64,000 nucleotides of DNA from Coniferiporia sulphurascens (GCA_002794785.1 NBBA01000001.1:992001-1056000), one strand, 5' to 3'. Shown: positions 33,968 through 46,007, counted from the stretch's first letter. The notes: generated by a model from the letters alone, not told the origin. A program made the numbers and translations.

Positions 33968-34591
33968 CTAAATAATTTTGTCAGGTGGGATATGAATTGG
34001 AATAACAAATTGTGTAGGAGGGGGTGGCAGTTTTATGGATTCTATGATGGCTAATACTGATTGTGTAAGGTGGGAGAAACTACTTGATTTTTTATGATGT
34101 GCGGGTGGGTGTGGTTTGAATTGTTTAATGTCCGAAATTTGTGACTCTGAGAGGGGTGACGTGACAGCACTTGGAGCGGCATGTGTGCATGAGGCTAGGG
34201 GCAGGTTGCCATGAGGTGTGAAGTTGACTGCGAATTGTAGGAGGACTGATGTTAAGTCCAAGCATGGGCCATAAAGGCTAAGGTGTTCTTGGTAGAGGAG
34301 GATGTGCCATGAATTATATGGTTGTTCAACAACGCTGATGACCTGGAGTTTGTACTGGCGCCTGGCCCAGTCTAGTATGTGCTGATTTTCATCAATGAGG
34401 TTGAAGGGTTCATATGTGGTCACAGTTTTGAAGTTTGGCACCGGGAGGTGAAGGAATAAAAGGGGGCATGGGGGAATGGGGGAAGGGGGGGGGGAATGGT
34501 GAAAAAAGAGGCGACTGCATGAAAAGAGAGAGACCAGAGTGGTGCACTTTGTGAGAGGTTGTTGGGTGAGATGGTGGTGGTCAGAGTGCAA
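33968..34591 (-). CDS. Hypothetical protein, 207 codons
   Basis: An uninterrupted frame without a recognised domain. The middle (about residues 55-120) has a plausible globular composition (ILDWARRQYKLQVISVVEQP), while both ends are low complexity (Pro, His, Ser). It is divergent from the F-box-like gene by about 90 bp. It may be a gene, a gene fragment or chance; there is no splice or family support. Confidence 0.3.
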   Translation of the reverse strand: MHSDHHHLTQQPLTKCTTLVSLFSCSRLFFHHSPPPSPIPPCPLLFLHLPVPNFKTVTTYEPFNLIDENQHILDWARRQYKLQVISVVEQPYNSWHILLYQEHLSLYGPCLDLTSVLLQFAVNFTPHGNLPLASCTHAAPSAVTSPLSESQISDIKQFKPHPPAHHKKSSSFSHLTQSVLAIIESIKLPPPPTQFVIPIHIPPDKII

Positions 34592-34683
34592 GAAGCGGCC
34601 GGGGACTGAGAGTTAGGCCTGGTCTTGATCGCACAGTGCCTTCGCAGTTGCTTGGAGATTGTAACACGTTGCGCTTGTCCACC

Positions 34684-35334
34684 ATGACACACAACACCTT
34701 TTCGCCCATTTACAAATGCTCTGCAGAAATTACTGCCATCATCGTCGAGCACGCATGCACCAGCGACCCCGGGATAACTGCACGTAGACTGGGTCTGGTG
34801 TCCAAATACTTCCACGTGTTCACAGAGCCGTTCGAGTATTGTGTGCTTGTTATAGGAGGCTTGGAGCAGCTCAAGGCGATATTTGCTAAGCTGGAGGGAG
34901 TGAAAGTAGCCTGCCATTCAGCCGAGCACGGGATTGAAATCGACGTTCGGCACATATTCATACACGAGTTGAAGCTCCGACACGCACTGTTGGTGGAATC
35001 GTATGGCGAAGGCTCAAATGGCACATTTTGGAGTACAACTGAAGGGATAAGAGCCTCTTCGTACTACTATGGTCACTCTGACGAGCTCTGGCATCTCGTC
35101 GTGCGCTTTTTGAGCAGCGTGAGCACGACGCTCGTGACCCTCACTGTTTTCCAGTATTCATCATGGGGAATAAGGCCGAGTGTTTCTACAAACAGAAGGC
35201 CGTTGAGAGCTCTATCAGGGATTAACTTTCCACACCTTGAGTCTCTCACTCTAGAAGACGGCTTCGTGCCGATACCTCCAATTACCGGAAGTGTTTGGAT
35301 CGATCCTACGTCATGGGCGACGACGCACCTTTAA
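34684..35334 (+). CDS. F-box-like protein, apparently short
   Basis: The frame gives 216 residues from MTHNTFSPIYKC. Residues 12-45 (ITAIIVEHAC...ARRLGLVSKYFHVFTEPFEY) resemble the F-box-like helices that open the very large F-box/LRR families of mushroom genomes. A later segment (FPHLESLTLEDGF) resembles the start of their leucine-rich part. Family members are usually 350-500 residues, so this one looks truncated at the C terminus. The upstream in-frame Met at 34636 is possible, but the context favours 34684. The predicted role, substrate choice in SCF ligases, is by family only. Confidence 0.55.
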   Translation: MTHNTFSPIYKCSAEITAIIVEHACTSDPGITARRLGLVSKYFHVFTEPFEYCVLVIGGLEQLKAIFAKLEGVKVACHSAEHGIEIDVRHIFIHELKLRHALLVESYGEGSNGTFWSTTEGIRASSYYYGHSDELWHLVVRFLSSVSTTLVTLTVFQYSSWGIRPSVSTNRRPLRALSGINFPHLESLTLEDGFVPIPPITGSVWIDPTSWATTHL

Positions 35335-35339
35335 TTTAA

Positions 35340-35560
35340 ACTCCGACTCCCACACTCAAACATCCCCATGTGTGCGCAGCTTACTGCATTTCAAACTCCG
35401 TCTCCCACGCTAAATCATCCCTTTGTGTGCACAGCTTAATGCATTTCAAAGTCCAGTTTCCACACACCCCAGGACTGGATTCTGCCCATAACAAGGATCG
35501 GTCATTTAAAGTCCGCCTCCCACGGTGCATTATATTCATTTATATTCCTTCAAGCTCCAA
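35340..35560 (+). repeat. Imperfect repeats in the 3' flank of the F-box-like gene
   Basis: Four diverged units share TTYAAARTCCGNCTCCCAC. A related minus-strand array sits at 57290-56990, next to a long T run. Confidence 0.55.
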
Positions 35561-36852
35561 TTCCCCTGCGACTAAATTACATTAATATTGTGATCGTCAC
35601 TACCTTACCACTATTACTACAAGTAGTAACTACTTCCAATCTAGTTGAGCCTTGTATTACTAATCCCAAATATATTTTACTACAAATCTATGGGTTCTCC
35701 TCCTTTTATGAGATATGTGAGGAGAGCAGGCTTCTTTTTATCCCGACTCAGACGAACATGGTCCTCGACACCATCAGCGTCGGGGGGGTCGGGGACTAAT
35801 TTTTGAGCCTTGCGTGCACACTTCTTGGGCTGGTCAATGGTTGCGCCCTCGTTGGGGTCCTCGGATGTAGAGGCTTTCCCAGCCTTGCATGGACGTGCTT
35901 GTTTCTTGGACTGATCAACATTTGTCTCGAGTGGGGGCGAGTCCTCCATGTCTGTCATTGGTGTGGTAGTCACCATGTCTGTTGCCGCTGGACTTGAGAT
36001 TGCTGTGGTCGTCACCGCCGGCTCCATAGTTGTCATGCTCGACAACGGCATGCTTGTTGTCACCAGGATTGTTGACATTGCGCGCATATATGTGCCGCTT
36101 CCTGGATCTTCGTGTGTCCCGTTACTGTTCGTCATTGCAGCCACATCTGCTGCCGGGTCCGTAGTCGTCGCGCCCGACATCGCTGTCACGTTCGCAGTCA
36201 TTGTGCTCATCATTGCATTTGCCGCCCCCAGGGTACCTGTGGTAGTGTTGGTTGCTGCAGCATTCGGCAGGTACATGGGTGCCATGCCTGACGAAGCCGA
36301 CACATAAGGCGGATGTGTCATCGCCATGTTTGTCTGCACATAAGGCAGATACGTCATTGCCATGTTTGTCCGTGCATATGGCACGTACGTATAAGGCGGA
36401 TACATTGTTGCCACCATACTTTTGTAGGTCATCGCTGTGTTGGTCGACGCCGCAATCGAAGCCGAGTAACCCGGGTAAATTGCCATGTTGTAAGGAGGAT
36501 ACAACGGAGGCATGTTCGATGAGGCCGAGTTCGTTGACACCATATATGCTAGCGACGGATGCATCGATGGCGCTGCCGCCCTTGGCCCAGCCACGATTGC
36601 GGGCGGGGATGTGGATGCTACTGGCGCTGGCTCAGGTACGGTGGCAGGTGGGGATACGGACGCTACTGGCGCCGGTGAATATGTAGATGACACCACCATC
36701 CCTGGCTCGGTTTCAATCGCAGGCAGGGATATAGTGCATACCGCCCTTGTTAGGAATTGATGAATAAGCTTGCTTACAAGCTTAGACAACGATACCAGTG
36801 ACTACCAATACAGGAAGGGACTCCCACAGAGACTATCCAGCGATCATTCAAC

Positions 36853-37518
36853 ATGGGGACAGAACTAACTAGAAAACCAGGACTTCTTGGGAACATCAGG
36901 CCAATCACAATGCTCAAGCGACCACTAAAGACTCTTGACCCGTCAATACTCTGCCACCGATGCCGGACCGCATACAATCAATCATGGGAAGCATTTAACA
37001 CAGTAATAACCAAATGCTTTTACATGGCAGGGTACACAAACTGCCAGGTAACTACAGATCACGCTGTAGACCCTATAGGTGATGGCATGGAGGTCAGGGT
37101 AATGCACACGATACAAATGTACATCTTCAATGTACAGGAGTTTTTGCACAATGTCCATGTCCAGACAATAGTGAACCCGCACATACATGACAAGGAATGT
37201 GACCTACAAGTGGTCTCAGGATCCTTCCCATACAGGACGTTGCAGGATAACACATTCCTAGCTAATGCTCACCGATTATGTGCAAAGGTAATCACCCTCT
37301 TCGAGAATCTATCAGCAAAGGGATCGATGACTGCCGATCAACAGATTGGCAATGTTAATCTTTATGTGATAACACTATGGTTATCAAATGGATCACCCCC
37401 GGCACCACCTCCAGGATACACGCAACGTATCACTAGGATAAACCACATTAACGAACCACCAGACAATGTGATTGACGACAGGACACCAACCAAAAGGTAC
37501 CCACCTATGGACCTTTAG
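36853..37518 (+). CDS. LTR-encoded ORF, 221 codons, family I copy 1
   Basis: The frame starts MGTELTRKPGLLGNIRPI about 105 bp inside the LTR and ends DDRTPTKRYPPMDL. Notable are a Cys cluster (LCHRC then KCFYMAGYTNCQVTTDH), possibly metal-binding, and a C-terminal block GYTQRITRIN...DDRTP. The same order recurs in the other LTR family (62938-63585), although the DNA there is very different. The inverted copy at 48770-49435 differs by at least one residue (R to W in the Cys cluster). No known family was recognised; it is not a Gag, protease, RT or integrase. An overlapping 98-codon basic frame (37472-37768) is also open in both copies and may be a frameshifted extension. Confidence 0.75.
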   Translation: MGTELTRKPGLLGNIRPITMLKRPLKTLDPSILCHRCRTAYNQSWEAFNTVITKCFYMAGYTNCQVTTDHAVDPIGDGMEVRVMHTIQMYIFNVQEFLHNVHVQTIVNPHIHDKECDLQVVSGSFPYRTLQDNTFLANAHRLCAKVITLFENLSAKGSMTADQQIGNVNLYVITLWLSNGSPPAPPPGYTQRITRINHINEPPDNVIDDRTPTKRYPPMDL

Positions 37519-37814
37519 CCGATATCGCATTATGCAATTAAGCCACACTCGGCAGGAACCAAAGCGCTTACCAAAGCCAGCCACAAACTCTAAATGGCAA
37601 AGTGTCCAATATGACAAGACAACATGGAGGAACCAGTACAGGAGGCCAACAAGACAAGTTAATGACTTACCAATCATCAAGCCGTTAGGCAGCATCTCAA
37701 CATCAAGCCACTGGCACATAAGACTACAGGGTAGCATGCAGAACAGTGGGGCGATGCACACAGCCTAGGCATCATGGTGAAGTCATTATGATACCATATG
37801 ATGTCCCTATGAGC

Positions 37815-38050
37815 TCAGTGGAGCCTAGTGGAGCATAGTGGAGTGCATGATGTGCAGTGGAGCTCAGTGGAGCACCAACGGCCAATTGTAGATAGTTATT
37901 TCTCATATGATCCTCTAATGAGGTCATTTGCACTGGTATGCAGCTCCAAGTCAGTGGAGCTTATGACGACACTGTGAGGCGTCATAGCTCCAACTGCAGA
38001 GCCTTGTGGAGCATCCGCTTTCAAGTGGAGCTTCTTCTTCATGTATATAA
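37815..38050 (+). promoter_or_regulatory. GTGGAGC motif cluster and TATA box of LTR family I
   Basis: At least seven exact GTGGAGC motifs, one variant and two inverted GCTCCA copies lie in about 220 bp, ending 20-30 bp before TATATAA. This looks like repeated activator sites of an LTR promoter; the binding factor is unknown. Confidence 0.6.
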
Positions 38051-38525
38051 GGAGGGCCTAGACCAGCCTAGACCCCCAGTTTAATTCACCTTCTCAATTC
38101 TCTCAGACTTCTCCTGAGCGAAGTACCAACATCTACCGACTTATTCTTGACTCAATCACACGCCTCAACTCTATCTCGACTACTTGTTCCATCGGCTAAC
38201 CACGGTTACCCTTGGTCCTAACAGCCCTCGACTCAGCAGTAGACATAGGGTTCGTCTTAGGTACTTTTGGCTTACAGGGCCGCTTTGTCCGCTTCTTTGG
38301 AGCAGTCTTCTCCACCGCCATCGACTTCGGATCCGTCACCATCTCTCCTATACGACTGCAACAATGGTACAAAATTCAGATGGTAATAAGTGTTAACTGT
38401 CAGAATTCCTTACAGTTCTGCACTGTCATTCGTAGATCCCCTGGTGTTCGGTGTTACATGGAGGCCAATCGGCCCATTTCCAACTCTAGTAGAGTCACAG
38501 TAGTCAGTTGCAATAAATAGTTCAT

Positions 38526-39860
38526 TCAAGGGTGTACTGACCTGCTCATGTCGCTGACATGGCCTGCGTGCGGCGCAGGCGCCATGGATGAGACCCTCGG
38601 ATTACTTGAACCAACCACCGTGGTCAGATTCCTTCTTTGTGGGACATCACTGGGAAGCAACGCAGGGTCCATGACTCTATAATCGATGTCCGCCTCATGA
38701 CCTTCAGCAGGAGGAAGGACGTCCAATTCAACACCCGGGTAGTTGTCATAACCTGACAACAGATGGTCATGTAGCGCACCATTCATAATGACAGGAGGTA
38801 TCCCTGGCGATTCAACAGACGAAGTCTCTTTGATATTGAGGTCTAAGCACATCAGATTAAATTATGAGTCACAAACGAAAGGATAAATACTCACGATTAG
38901 CCAACGACCTGGCCGACCAATCCTGCCACTGCTTGTCTGGCACAGGAGTATATTTTTGCTTAGAGGACCCAACATGGATGCTTACATACTTTCCGATTAG
39001 AACTTGTTTTATAAATGGCACTGTTCGGTCACTTGCCTCTTCATAATAAATCCTGCTTCCCCCCGGTACGTGTATTGGCAATAAAACTCTGCATCCCCCA
39101 CTTTCATCCGTCCCTGGCCGAGTAAAACACCAAAATAATGAGTGAGTGTACTATCCAACTTCCGCTGGTTCCTTCGGAAATCAATTAGTAAACTATCAAG
39201 ACAAAAATGTCTTAACTCACTTGTAAAGCACGGCGTCTTTGACGGGTTGGTTTGCGAGTGCCTCGTTCTCCTTCGTGAGTCGCAAGGCCTCTGTCGCGTA
39301 CCACTGCACCTTCTCATCGGAGAGTAAGTCAAACTCCCTACTCGCAACAGGGCGTAAAATTCCGATTCGCAGCGTTTTTCCGCCCCCTCGAAGTGCAAGC
39401 TCTTCATCCGTCATCCTGGATATGCGTTTGCCCTCATGGTGAAAAAACATGCTGAATGCGGTATTCTTTGTTGGAGTAGTATGAAAACCCAACTGCATTC
39501 CCATCGAAGCCAAGTCGTCATCAGAGATATCATCATCTGAAAGATATTTTGGGCCTTTGTAGGAGCGAATATGGTTTTGAAACCATCGTCTAAACCTCTA
39601 AATTAACTGACATCAGACTTGACATAATGTCCCAAAGTAATGTGAGCACTCACTGCAAGGAGGATGTTATAATTGGCCTCTGGGGAGTCCGAATGAAACT
39701 TCGTGGCATACTCCTTGAATTGCATTCTGATCCACATCCTCCTCTCATCGTTCATCCTCGTCGAGTCCAGAGCTGCATACGTGGGTAACAACTCCCGACA
39801 GTACATCTCTTCAGGGGATGGGAGGTCCTCGGTTTTGTCTTTCTTTCCCATGTCGAACAC
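38526..39860 (-). CDS. Unknown multi-exon gene or gene fragment
   Basis: The first piece, MFDMGKKDKTEDLPSPEEMY (from 39852), has a donor after the codons of NYNILLA (GTGAGT) and resumes near 39603 as RFRRWFQNHIRSYKG, then ISDDDLASMGMQLGFHTTP. Further open pieces (VPGGSRIYYEEASDRTVPF near 39085-38990 and DLNIKETSSVESPG near 38845) could be later exons. The composition is protein-like with GT-AG joins, but no family was recognised and the 3' end is uncertain. It lies just downstream of the SPT5-like pseudogene on the same strand and could be part of the same unit. Confidence 0.4.
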
Positions 39861-40255
39861 GGTATTAGATGCGCTCAGACGCAGTCAATGAGGGGGCAAA
39901 AAGAAAGGGCTGAGAGTACTGGGTCTGACAGGAGAACACGGGAGACTGAACTGACCAGGTACAACATATCTAACCTTATTGAGTAATGTGAAGAAACCAT
40001 TGCTGATACATGTGACGATATTCCTTGGGAACGGTCCTGTGCAAATAAGATCAGAAAAGTCCGAGAGATACTTACCCAATTAAGGCACTTCGTCTTTGGT
40101 GATCAACACCGATGGGCGGGTAATTAGAAGTTGTGTTGATCGTGTTGATCGAATTGTACATTTTCTGATGTAAAGGGTTTAATCTTGATAAAGAAGAAAT
40201 GTGTACGTTACATTGTCCTGATATGGAGAAAAATATCAAATTAAAAATAAAGTTC
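39861..40255. other. Spacer between unknown gene and SPT5-like pseudogene
   Basis: AT-rich; no gene supported. Confidence 0.4.
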
Positions 40256-42701
40256 CTACCGGCTCCCAGCCAGGTTATCCACAACAGTTAAATTTACGAG
40301 AGGCTCGGACCACTTTGAGCGTCTGTCCTCCAGCCTGCATACTATTGCCGTTTTTTCGACCCCCCCCTTCGGTAGACCCAGTACAAGCAAGACTTTCCTG
40401 ACAGCATCTTTTTCTGTGCCGCCAATAACCATTACACTGAGGTTTTTTTTATCTGGATGTCGAGGGCCTAGTTCTAGAACAGGTACGGTGGCCGGGGACG
40501 TCTTATATCCATTGCTGAGGTGGATAGTCATATGGCATCGGTCATGCGCGTGCACACATTTATCATGGTCACCTGCGACCCACTCAGGCGCCGTGTACCC
40601 GATGCGACGGCCAAGATGCCTCACATGTATCCTGTACACGGCAGACTGTGCCAGTACTGCTGGCGAAAAAAGCCACATGCCACTTGGGGAAAAATCTGAA
40701 AATTTCGATTCATCAGTAGCTTTTCTAGAAGCCTGTAGCCCTGTTATCCATACCGGTAACAGGCGGTAGGGAAGAAGGGCCATCCCGTTCGACCCTGTCG
40801 CTTTGGCCGACATGCCACGCATCATCGGCAGAAGTGTCAGGTTCGATGGGAGGGGGTGTGGCTTGCCACTCTCGCGTCTTGCCCTTTTCAATCAGGCCTA
40901 ACTCCCGGAACGTCGCAGCATAGGTCATCCTTTCTTCTACAGAAAGAGGTGTCACATTGTCTAAACACGTAATGGAGCATCTGGAAATAATTACAAGTAA
41001 ATTGATCCATAAGACTTCACAAGACGTCGAAACTTACACTGAAATTAGATGTGTGAGCTCAATGTTATCGACCGTGTTGGAACCATTTATGGCAACTTGT
41101 GTGGTCTTTTTGATCGGATGACTGTCCAACACATATCCATAAAATCCTTTCGCATGCTTGTTTGACCGTATCAGCACGAAGAGACCTGCAAATGGGTCTC
41201 ACCATGTAAAGGACTCCACCGTTTTTGACCCAATCTTAGTATCTGATTTAGACACTTTTTCCACAGGATCTGCACGTTGTTGCTTGAACATCTCCAGCCA
41301 CTTAGTTAGGACTCGAACCTTGTCCTGCATTCGTAACCATTATTCACTCTAGCATTTCATATTGACTCACCTGTTTTGAGTGGGAACCTTCTGTGACATG
41401 AACGACTGTAGTATCCTCCTCGATGCTTATGACCATTCCAACTGTATCCATGTGGGGGCCCATACATATTACCACGTTGTCACCAGGTCCCAGTACGCGA
41501 CTAACCTCCTCGCAAGATATTTCCAGTATTTTGCTTCCATCACTTTCGGGCATTCCGATCAAGTCACCAATCCAAATGACGTTGTCATCCATGGACTTGA
41601 TGATGCCCATGACAGATACAAATGTGCCTGCTACGACATTTACTCTGTCACCGCGATGCAAGAATGGGTTTCCTCGCTCAAGACAGCCTAAGCCATAACC
41701 GCTACGAAGAAATAATGATATTTCGCTGAGGTCAGGCTTCGCTGCCTTTACGTGATGTAACCCGGTAACTGTCTTCACCCATAGACCATGCACGTACAGG
41801 TGACGGCGAAATACATATGCGTTGCTGCCTGTGTCCTGCACATCTTCGTCATCACATGTCAACGCTACCTCCTTGGTGTCGAAGAGTTTTGCTGTCGGCC
41901 TTACATTGGGATTGGAGCCTTTCAGGGCGATTCGAGGGACAACAACTACCACAAGCACATCACCGATGAGAACATCTATGACCATGGCGTAGTCTCCTCG
42001 GAAAAGGCCTTGACGAAATGCGACCCAGTCGCCATCCTTAAGGTGCTGATAGTCTTCACAGTTCCTATCTCATAGTCCCAACACTGTAGACTGCTCTTCA
42101 CTAGGGACGAAACGGATCCTCGCTCTCTTGAGATATTGCAAGGACAAACAGGCCTGACAAACAACTTCAGTGCTTGGCGCTTGAATGTAGAACCTGCCAG
42201 GAAGAGCTTTTACAGCAAACGCCGAGCAGCTTTCAGGTAGTCGAGCATTCATGCGTGCAGCATTGGCTTCTTCCTTTTGCGGCTAAAGTACAAGTAGGCT
42301 TAAAAATCCACGTATACTCAAGACAGAGGACATCGCTCACTGGTGAATAGATCATCCAGAGGATTATCGGGTCTTCCCCACTCGTGTCACCAAGTTCCTG
42401 TCTACTTCTCTTCCTATACCTGGCAGCTAAAGCCATAAGGTCCTCCTGACTGGTCAAATTTTCCTGGTGCGGCGTCCGCATGGAAGTCGTTGTTGCGTGT
42501 TCATCGAAGGCGACTCCATCATTGATGAAATGTCCTGCATATCAAACTGTATCAGTATTCCCTATTTTTCGTCTGAGAACATCGCACATACTGTCTTCCT
42601 CCTCCAGAAGGTTGTCGTCATCGTTGTCATCGTTCATCTGCGCGGCCTCCATGTCCAAGAATTCGAGTATGTCCATGTCTCGTGGGCGTTTTGTCGGCAT
42701 A
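40256..42701 (-). pseudogene. SPT5-like protein (acidic N terminus, NGN and KOW domains), decayed
   Basis: The start MPTKRPRDMDILEFLDMEAA is followed by an acidic stretch (DDNDDDNLLEEED), as in SPT5. Then comes an NGN-like part (AFAVKALPGRFYIQAP...CLSLQYLKRARIRFVPSEE) and KOW-like parts (GDWVAFRQGLFRGDYAMVIDV...PRIAL; LHRGDRVNVVAGTFVSVMGII; LGPGDNVVICMGPHMDTVGMV). SPT5 couples these to RNA polymerase II elongation. In-frame TGA codons at 42072-42070 and 41201-41199 cut the frame, with homology continuing in the same frame beyond both. The NGN block is shorter and more diverged than expected for the essential SPT5, so this is probably a divergent paralogue in the TE-rich zone rather than the housekeeping copy. 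Confidence 0.65.
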
Positions 42702-44102
42702 CTGTTGACAATGTGAGCAACGTGCAGCTCCTTCCCTTGTCACGACATACCTTGTTCAGTCAGGGATTTACTCCTAGAAACTTAGATTAATCTAGCCTGG
42801 TTCACTTATTTTATTACTGGGTTACTTATTGTAATGTCATGCTTTTTATATTGCAATTGGACGGTACTAATAAGTATGATGTAAGGCTATTATATGGCCA
42901 ATACAGGCTGTGACTGGCCCGATAACAGAAGAGGGCACAGCACCTTCTGTACGTGGTGGTAGGAAAGAGAAGTAGGAGCCGGAACCAAATTCGGTATGTG
43001 ACTTCTTGTTGTGCCATGGTCTGTGAGAACCGGTTACAAATTGTGGCTTCTACTGTTCTAGGCACAGTCTCCCGACTTTGCCAAGTACATTGCCACAGTC
43101 CCTGGCTGTCTTATGACTAGTTAGCTTCTATAATAGTTAGTTCAAAGTATATTTAGATATATGCATATGTCCTTCTGGTTCGGACACGTTTCACTCTAAC
43201 CATGTGAAAATATAGAACATGCGGAACTAAACATGCGGCCCGATCAATCGATCGAGCTTAGGTTGGCATTCTCGCAGACAATGGAGCGCCATCGTAAAGG
43301 TTCGATTCCGAGTGCATTCGGCTTCAACACATGTAAGTCATCTTGCACCATGAACAGGGGCAAGCACACCCGCATACAAAGGTGGCTATGTTGCGTGGTC
43401 TTCCTCATATTAGGTTTGATAACTACTTATGAGTTCGAGTCGTACATCTGACTATTATATGCTATTAGAATGGGCCGGAAAGTCTTAAGTCACCCCCTTT
43501 TACATGAAACTGAAGTTAAAAAAATAGAATGTACCTATGAGCCTGAACAACCCCAAAGTCTCTGTATGACTTCCTCCCCTGCTGCTGAATTATAATTGGA
43601 GTCTGATGTGTTACCCAGGTGAGGTTCAGCACATATAGAAAGCTTACTGAAATGCTCACCTTGTCAACTGTACCCTCGACTGGCCAAAGAAGTAGAGCAT
43701 ACTATTGACACCCTTCGAAACTAAGTCTACGAAAGAGCCTACTGTGTCTACATCCTCTACTGCAGTTCTCACTACTGGCCCAGGTTCGAGTATTCAGTGG
43801 TTTCAAATCCAGATAACGACTTCAGTTGTGGTGAGACACAAACAGCGAGTACTTGCAGGAAGCCTAACGCAGCTCAGGAAGGAGGACAGGAACGCCCTTT
43901 CGATATCTCCGTGCAAAGTGTTGAAGCACATAACATCGACGCGTCTAATCCTACGTCCAAGGTCTGTTGCAATTCTACTGTGGGCTTTTCTTGCGCACTC
44001 TCATCCTTTCTTCGACCACACTCCCTTTTCCAGACTGTCCCTTCTCCTACCACCACCACTGCCCTCTTCTACCACCACCACCACCACCACCTATCACCTC
44101 CC
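42702..44102. other. Intergenic, TE-rich region
   Basis: Only short frames without support. A T-run/CT-rich stretch from about 43970 to 44100 fits the promoter of the next small gene. Confidence 0.4.
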
Positions 44103-44507
44103 ATGGCCATGAACCCGCCCACTGTCTGGTACAACGAAAACGTGTACAAGACACACAGAGTCTTCAAGTACCGCTGTGAAGAGGCGGCTTGGGCAGCCGG
44201 GTGGTACCTGCACGGGTACGCACTCGTGCAGGCGAAGATTCAGTGAGTTTTTCTTTTCATTTTTCTCTTTATTTGCTTACCTGGTCACAGTGCCTGCATG
44301 CACAAGTCGAAGGACCGTCAGCGACACCTGACGGTCGAGTACCTTAAGTGGTGCAATGGTGTCATTGTCTTGACGAAGACGATCCACATCCCATATTATG
44401 GAGATGTAAGTTCGTCTATATTCCTTGCTTGTTCACAGTTACTAATGCAGTTTCAGTATGAATATGGCTTCTTCGACATGAACAGTATCCTGCAGTATAT
44501 ACATTAG
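44103..44507 (+). CDS. Small tandem-family protein, copy 1 (101 residues)
   Basis: Three exons: 44103-44242, 44291-44405, 44457-44507. The product begins MAMNPPTVWYNENVYKTHRV and ends FFDMNSILQYIH. Shared with copies 2 and 3: WYN near the start, AAWAAGxYLHGxxLVQAKI, HLTVExLKW, VxLTxTIHI and a C-terminal LLQYIH. Intron positions and phases (2 and 0) are identical among copies. No signal peptide, membrane segment or known domain was seen. Regular hydrophobic alternation suggests a small folded beta-rich protein. Function unknown. Confidence 0.7.
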
Positions 44508-44846
44508 AGAATTGTCTAGCCCTTTCTAGTTATCCTTCTGACTATTATACCTACATCTTCCTATATCTTAATGCTCCGTTGTACACTTGCTTTCATGTTG
44601 TTCTTACACCCTTTTGCTGTTGCGCTTGGTCTCGGTCTCGGTTCCACTCCCTATCATTTTCTTTTTCTTTTTCATTCTCATTCTCACGGTTCAGTCACAC
44701 ACCCTTTTTAGCTCTTGCCCACACTCGTTCCTCGCTCCCTCTGTCTCTCTCTCTCTCTTTCATTCACTCACTCACTCTTGTTCGCCCATCCGTGCTCTCC
44801 ACCCTCCTTTGCCTCCCCTTCCCTTTCCAACCACCCACCACTTAAA

Positions 44847-45259
44847 ATGGCCACCTTCCCCCCTGTCGTCTGGTACAACGACATGGCGTACTCGACCCGG
44901 ATCGACTTCAAGACCCTGTGTGAGCAGACGGCATGGGCTGCCGGTCTGTACCTGCATGGGTTTTCACTTGTGCAGGCGAAAATTCGGTAAGTTGTCTTTT
45001 TTCATACCTTGTTTCTGTACTGAGCTTGTCCCAGCTGCGGCATGCATAGGTCAGAGTTCGACGGTCACCAGCACCTGACCGTCGAATTTTTAAAGTGGCA
45101 GGACGGGTTCGTTGTCCTGACACGGACAATACACATCGTCTACCATGGGAATGTAAGTCCTGTATCACTTTCTCATCTGGTCTGCATTACTTATATTTGC
45201 TCCTTAAGTATGAACATGGGGTCTTTGATATGAGCTGCCTTCTCCAGTACATCCATTAG
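44847..45259 (+). CDS. Small tandem-family protein, copy 2 (102 residues)
   Basis: Three exons: 44847-44986, 45035-45152, 45209-45259, with the same intron phases as copy 1. The product begins MATFPPVVWYNDMAYSTRID and ends VFDMSCLLQYIH. A CT-rich promoter stretch (about 44640-44830) precedes it. The frame and splice sites are intact, so this and copy 1 are the candidates for function. The 3' flank at about 45540-45670 is shared with copy 3, showing that the duplication unit reaches well beyond the gene. Confidence 0.72.
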
Positions 45260-46007
45260 ATAACTTTCTGGTTACCTGCCTCCTCTTCCATTTCATAATC
45301 TCAATTAATTTAGCATTGTATATTGCTTTCGTCATCACTACTAGTATTGTACATTCTACTTGCTTATATGCCTTGCTAGGTTATTACCTCATCATGGTCT
45401 TTTGTAGCCTTATTATCATTTACGTTGTATCCTCCCACTCCTTGTTGTAGTGTTGTTATAATAGCCTGTATTGTCAAGCCCTTTTTATTTATGATTTTCC
45501 CTGTGCATTTAGGTCTGCCCCAACTGCATATAATGTTCATGAGGCTCATGTCAATCAAAACCCAGAAAGCTTATTTTGGCCCTGAATGGATGCAGCAGTT
45601 CTTGTCATGAGATGTTGCTTAAAGTTCAATTCTCATGCAGCGTGGTCACTTAAATCCGTGCGTCCCGAGAACCAACTTGAAGGTCATTCTCAACATAGTC
45701 TATATTGGCCCATTCAGCGTATCCACACACCGCTCTTTGATAGTTGTCCATTACAATTCACTTACCCCAACATATTGATATCCGAGAATCAATGTTTCCC
45801 ATTTGGCTATCTAGTTCACTAATGCTACTTATTTTCTGGTATATCCGGTTGTAAATGTCTAGATCATCCCCTTACAATTAGAAAGTCTTATGCCTCCCAA
45901 TGCGATGCCATGCTCTGTCCATCGACCTGCTTTGTGCCCCGCAGAGACTAAAATGCTAATCAGAGAGAAAAAGGGAGGACAAGGGCATCCAATAAATCAG
46001 CGTTTTG

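Larger units (their letters stand above)
36748..38223 (+). repeat. Solo LTR, 1,476-bp ORF-bearing family, copy 1
   Basis: TGTTAGGA...TCCTAACA ends form an 8-bp inverted repeat, with an exact GCCCT duplication on both sides (36743-36747, 38224-38228). A 221-codon ORF lies in the first half. The second half has clustered GTGGAGC motifs, then TATATAA (38044-38050) and a pyrimidine-rich leader, as in a U3 promoter. No internal retrotransposon region is attached. Confidence 0.93.
35680..38342 (-). pseudogene. Low-complexity Thr/Ala/Met-rich protein gene, split by a solo LTR
   Basis: The upstream part (38342-38224) starts MVTDPKSMAVEKTAPKKRTK, with a basic nuclear-signal-like cluster. The downstream part (36742-35680) continues AVCTISLPAIETEPG and is rich in Pro, Ala, Thr and Met, with repeated NMAMTYPPY-like units, then a basic tail (KKQARPCKAGK, PKKCARKAQK). 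The 1,476-bp LTR lies between them with its GCCCT duplication. The two parts, with the duplication counted once, sum to 1,182 nt (394 codons), so the frame was intact before the insertion. Function unknown. Confidence 0.7.

Noticed and set aside
43255..43320. tRNA gene suggested by GGTTCGATTCC
   Set aside because: The T-arm stem does not pair and no A box lies at the right distance.
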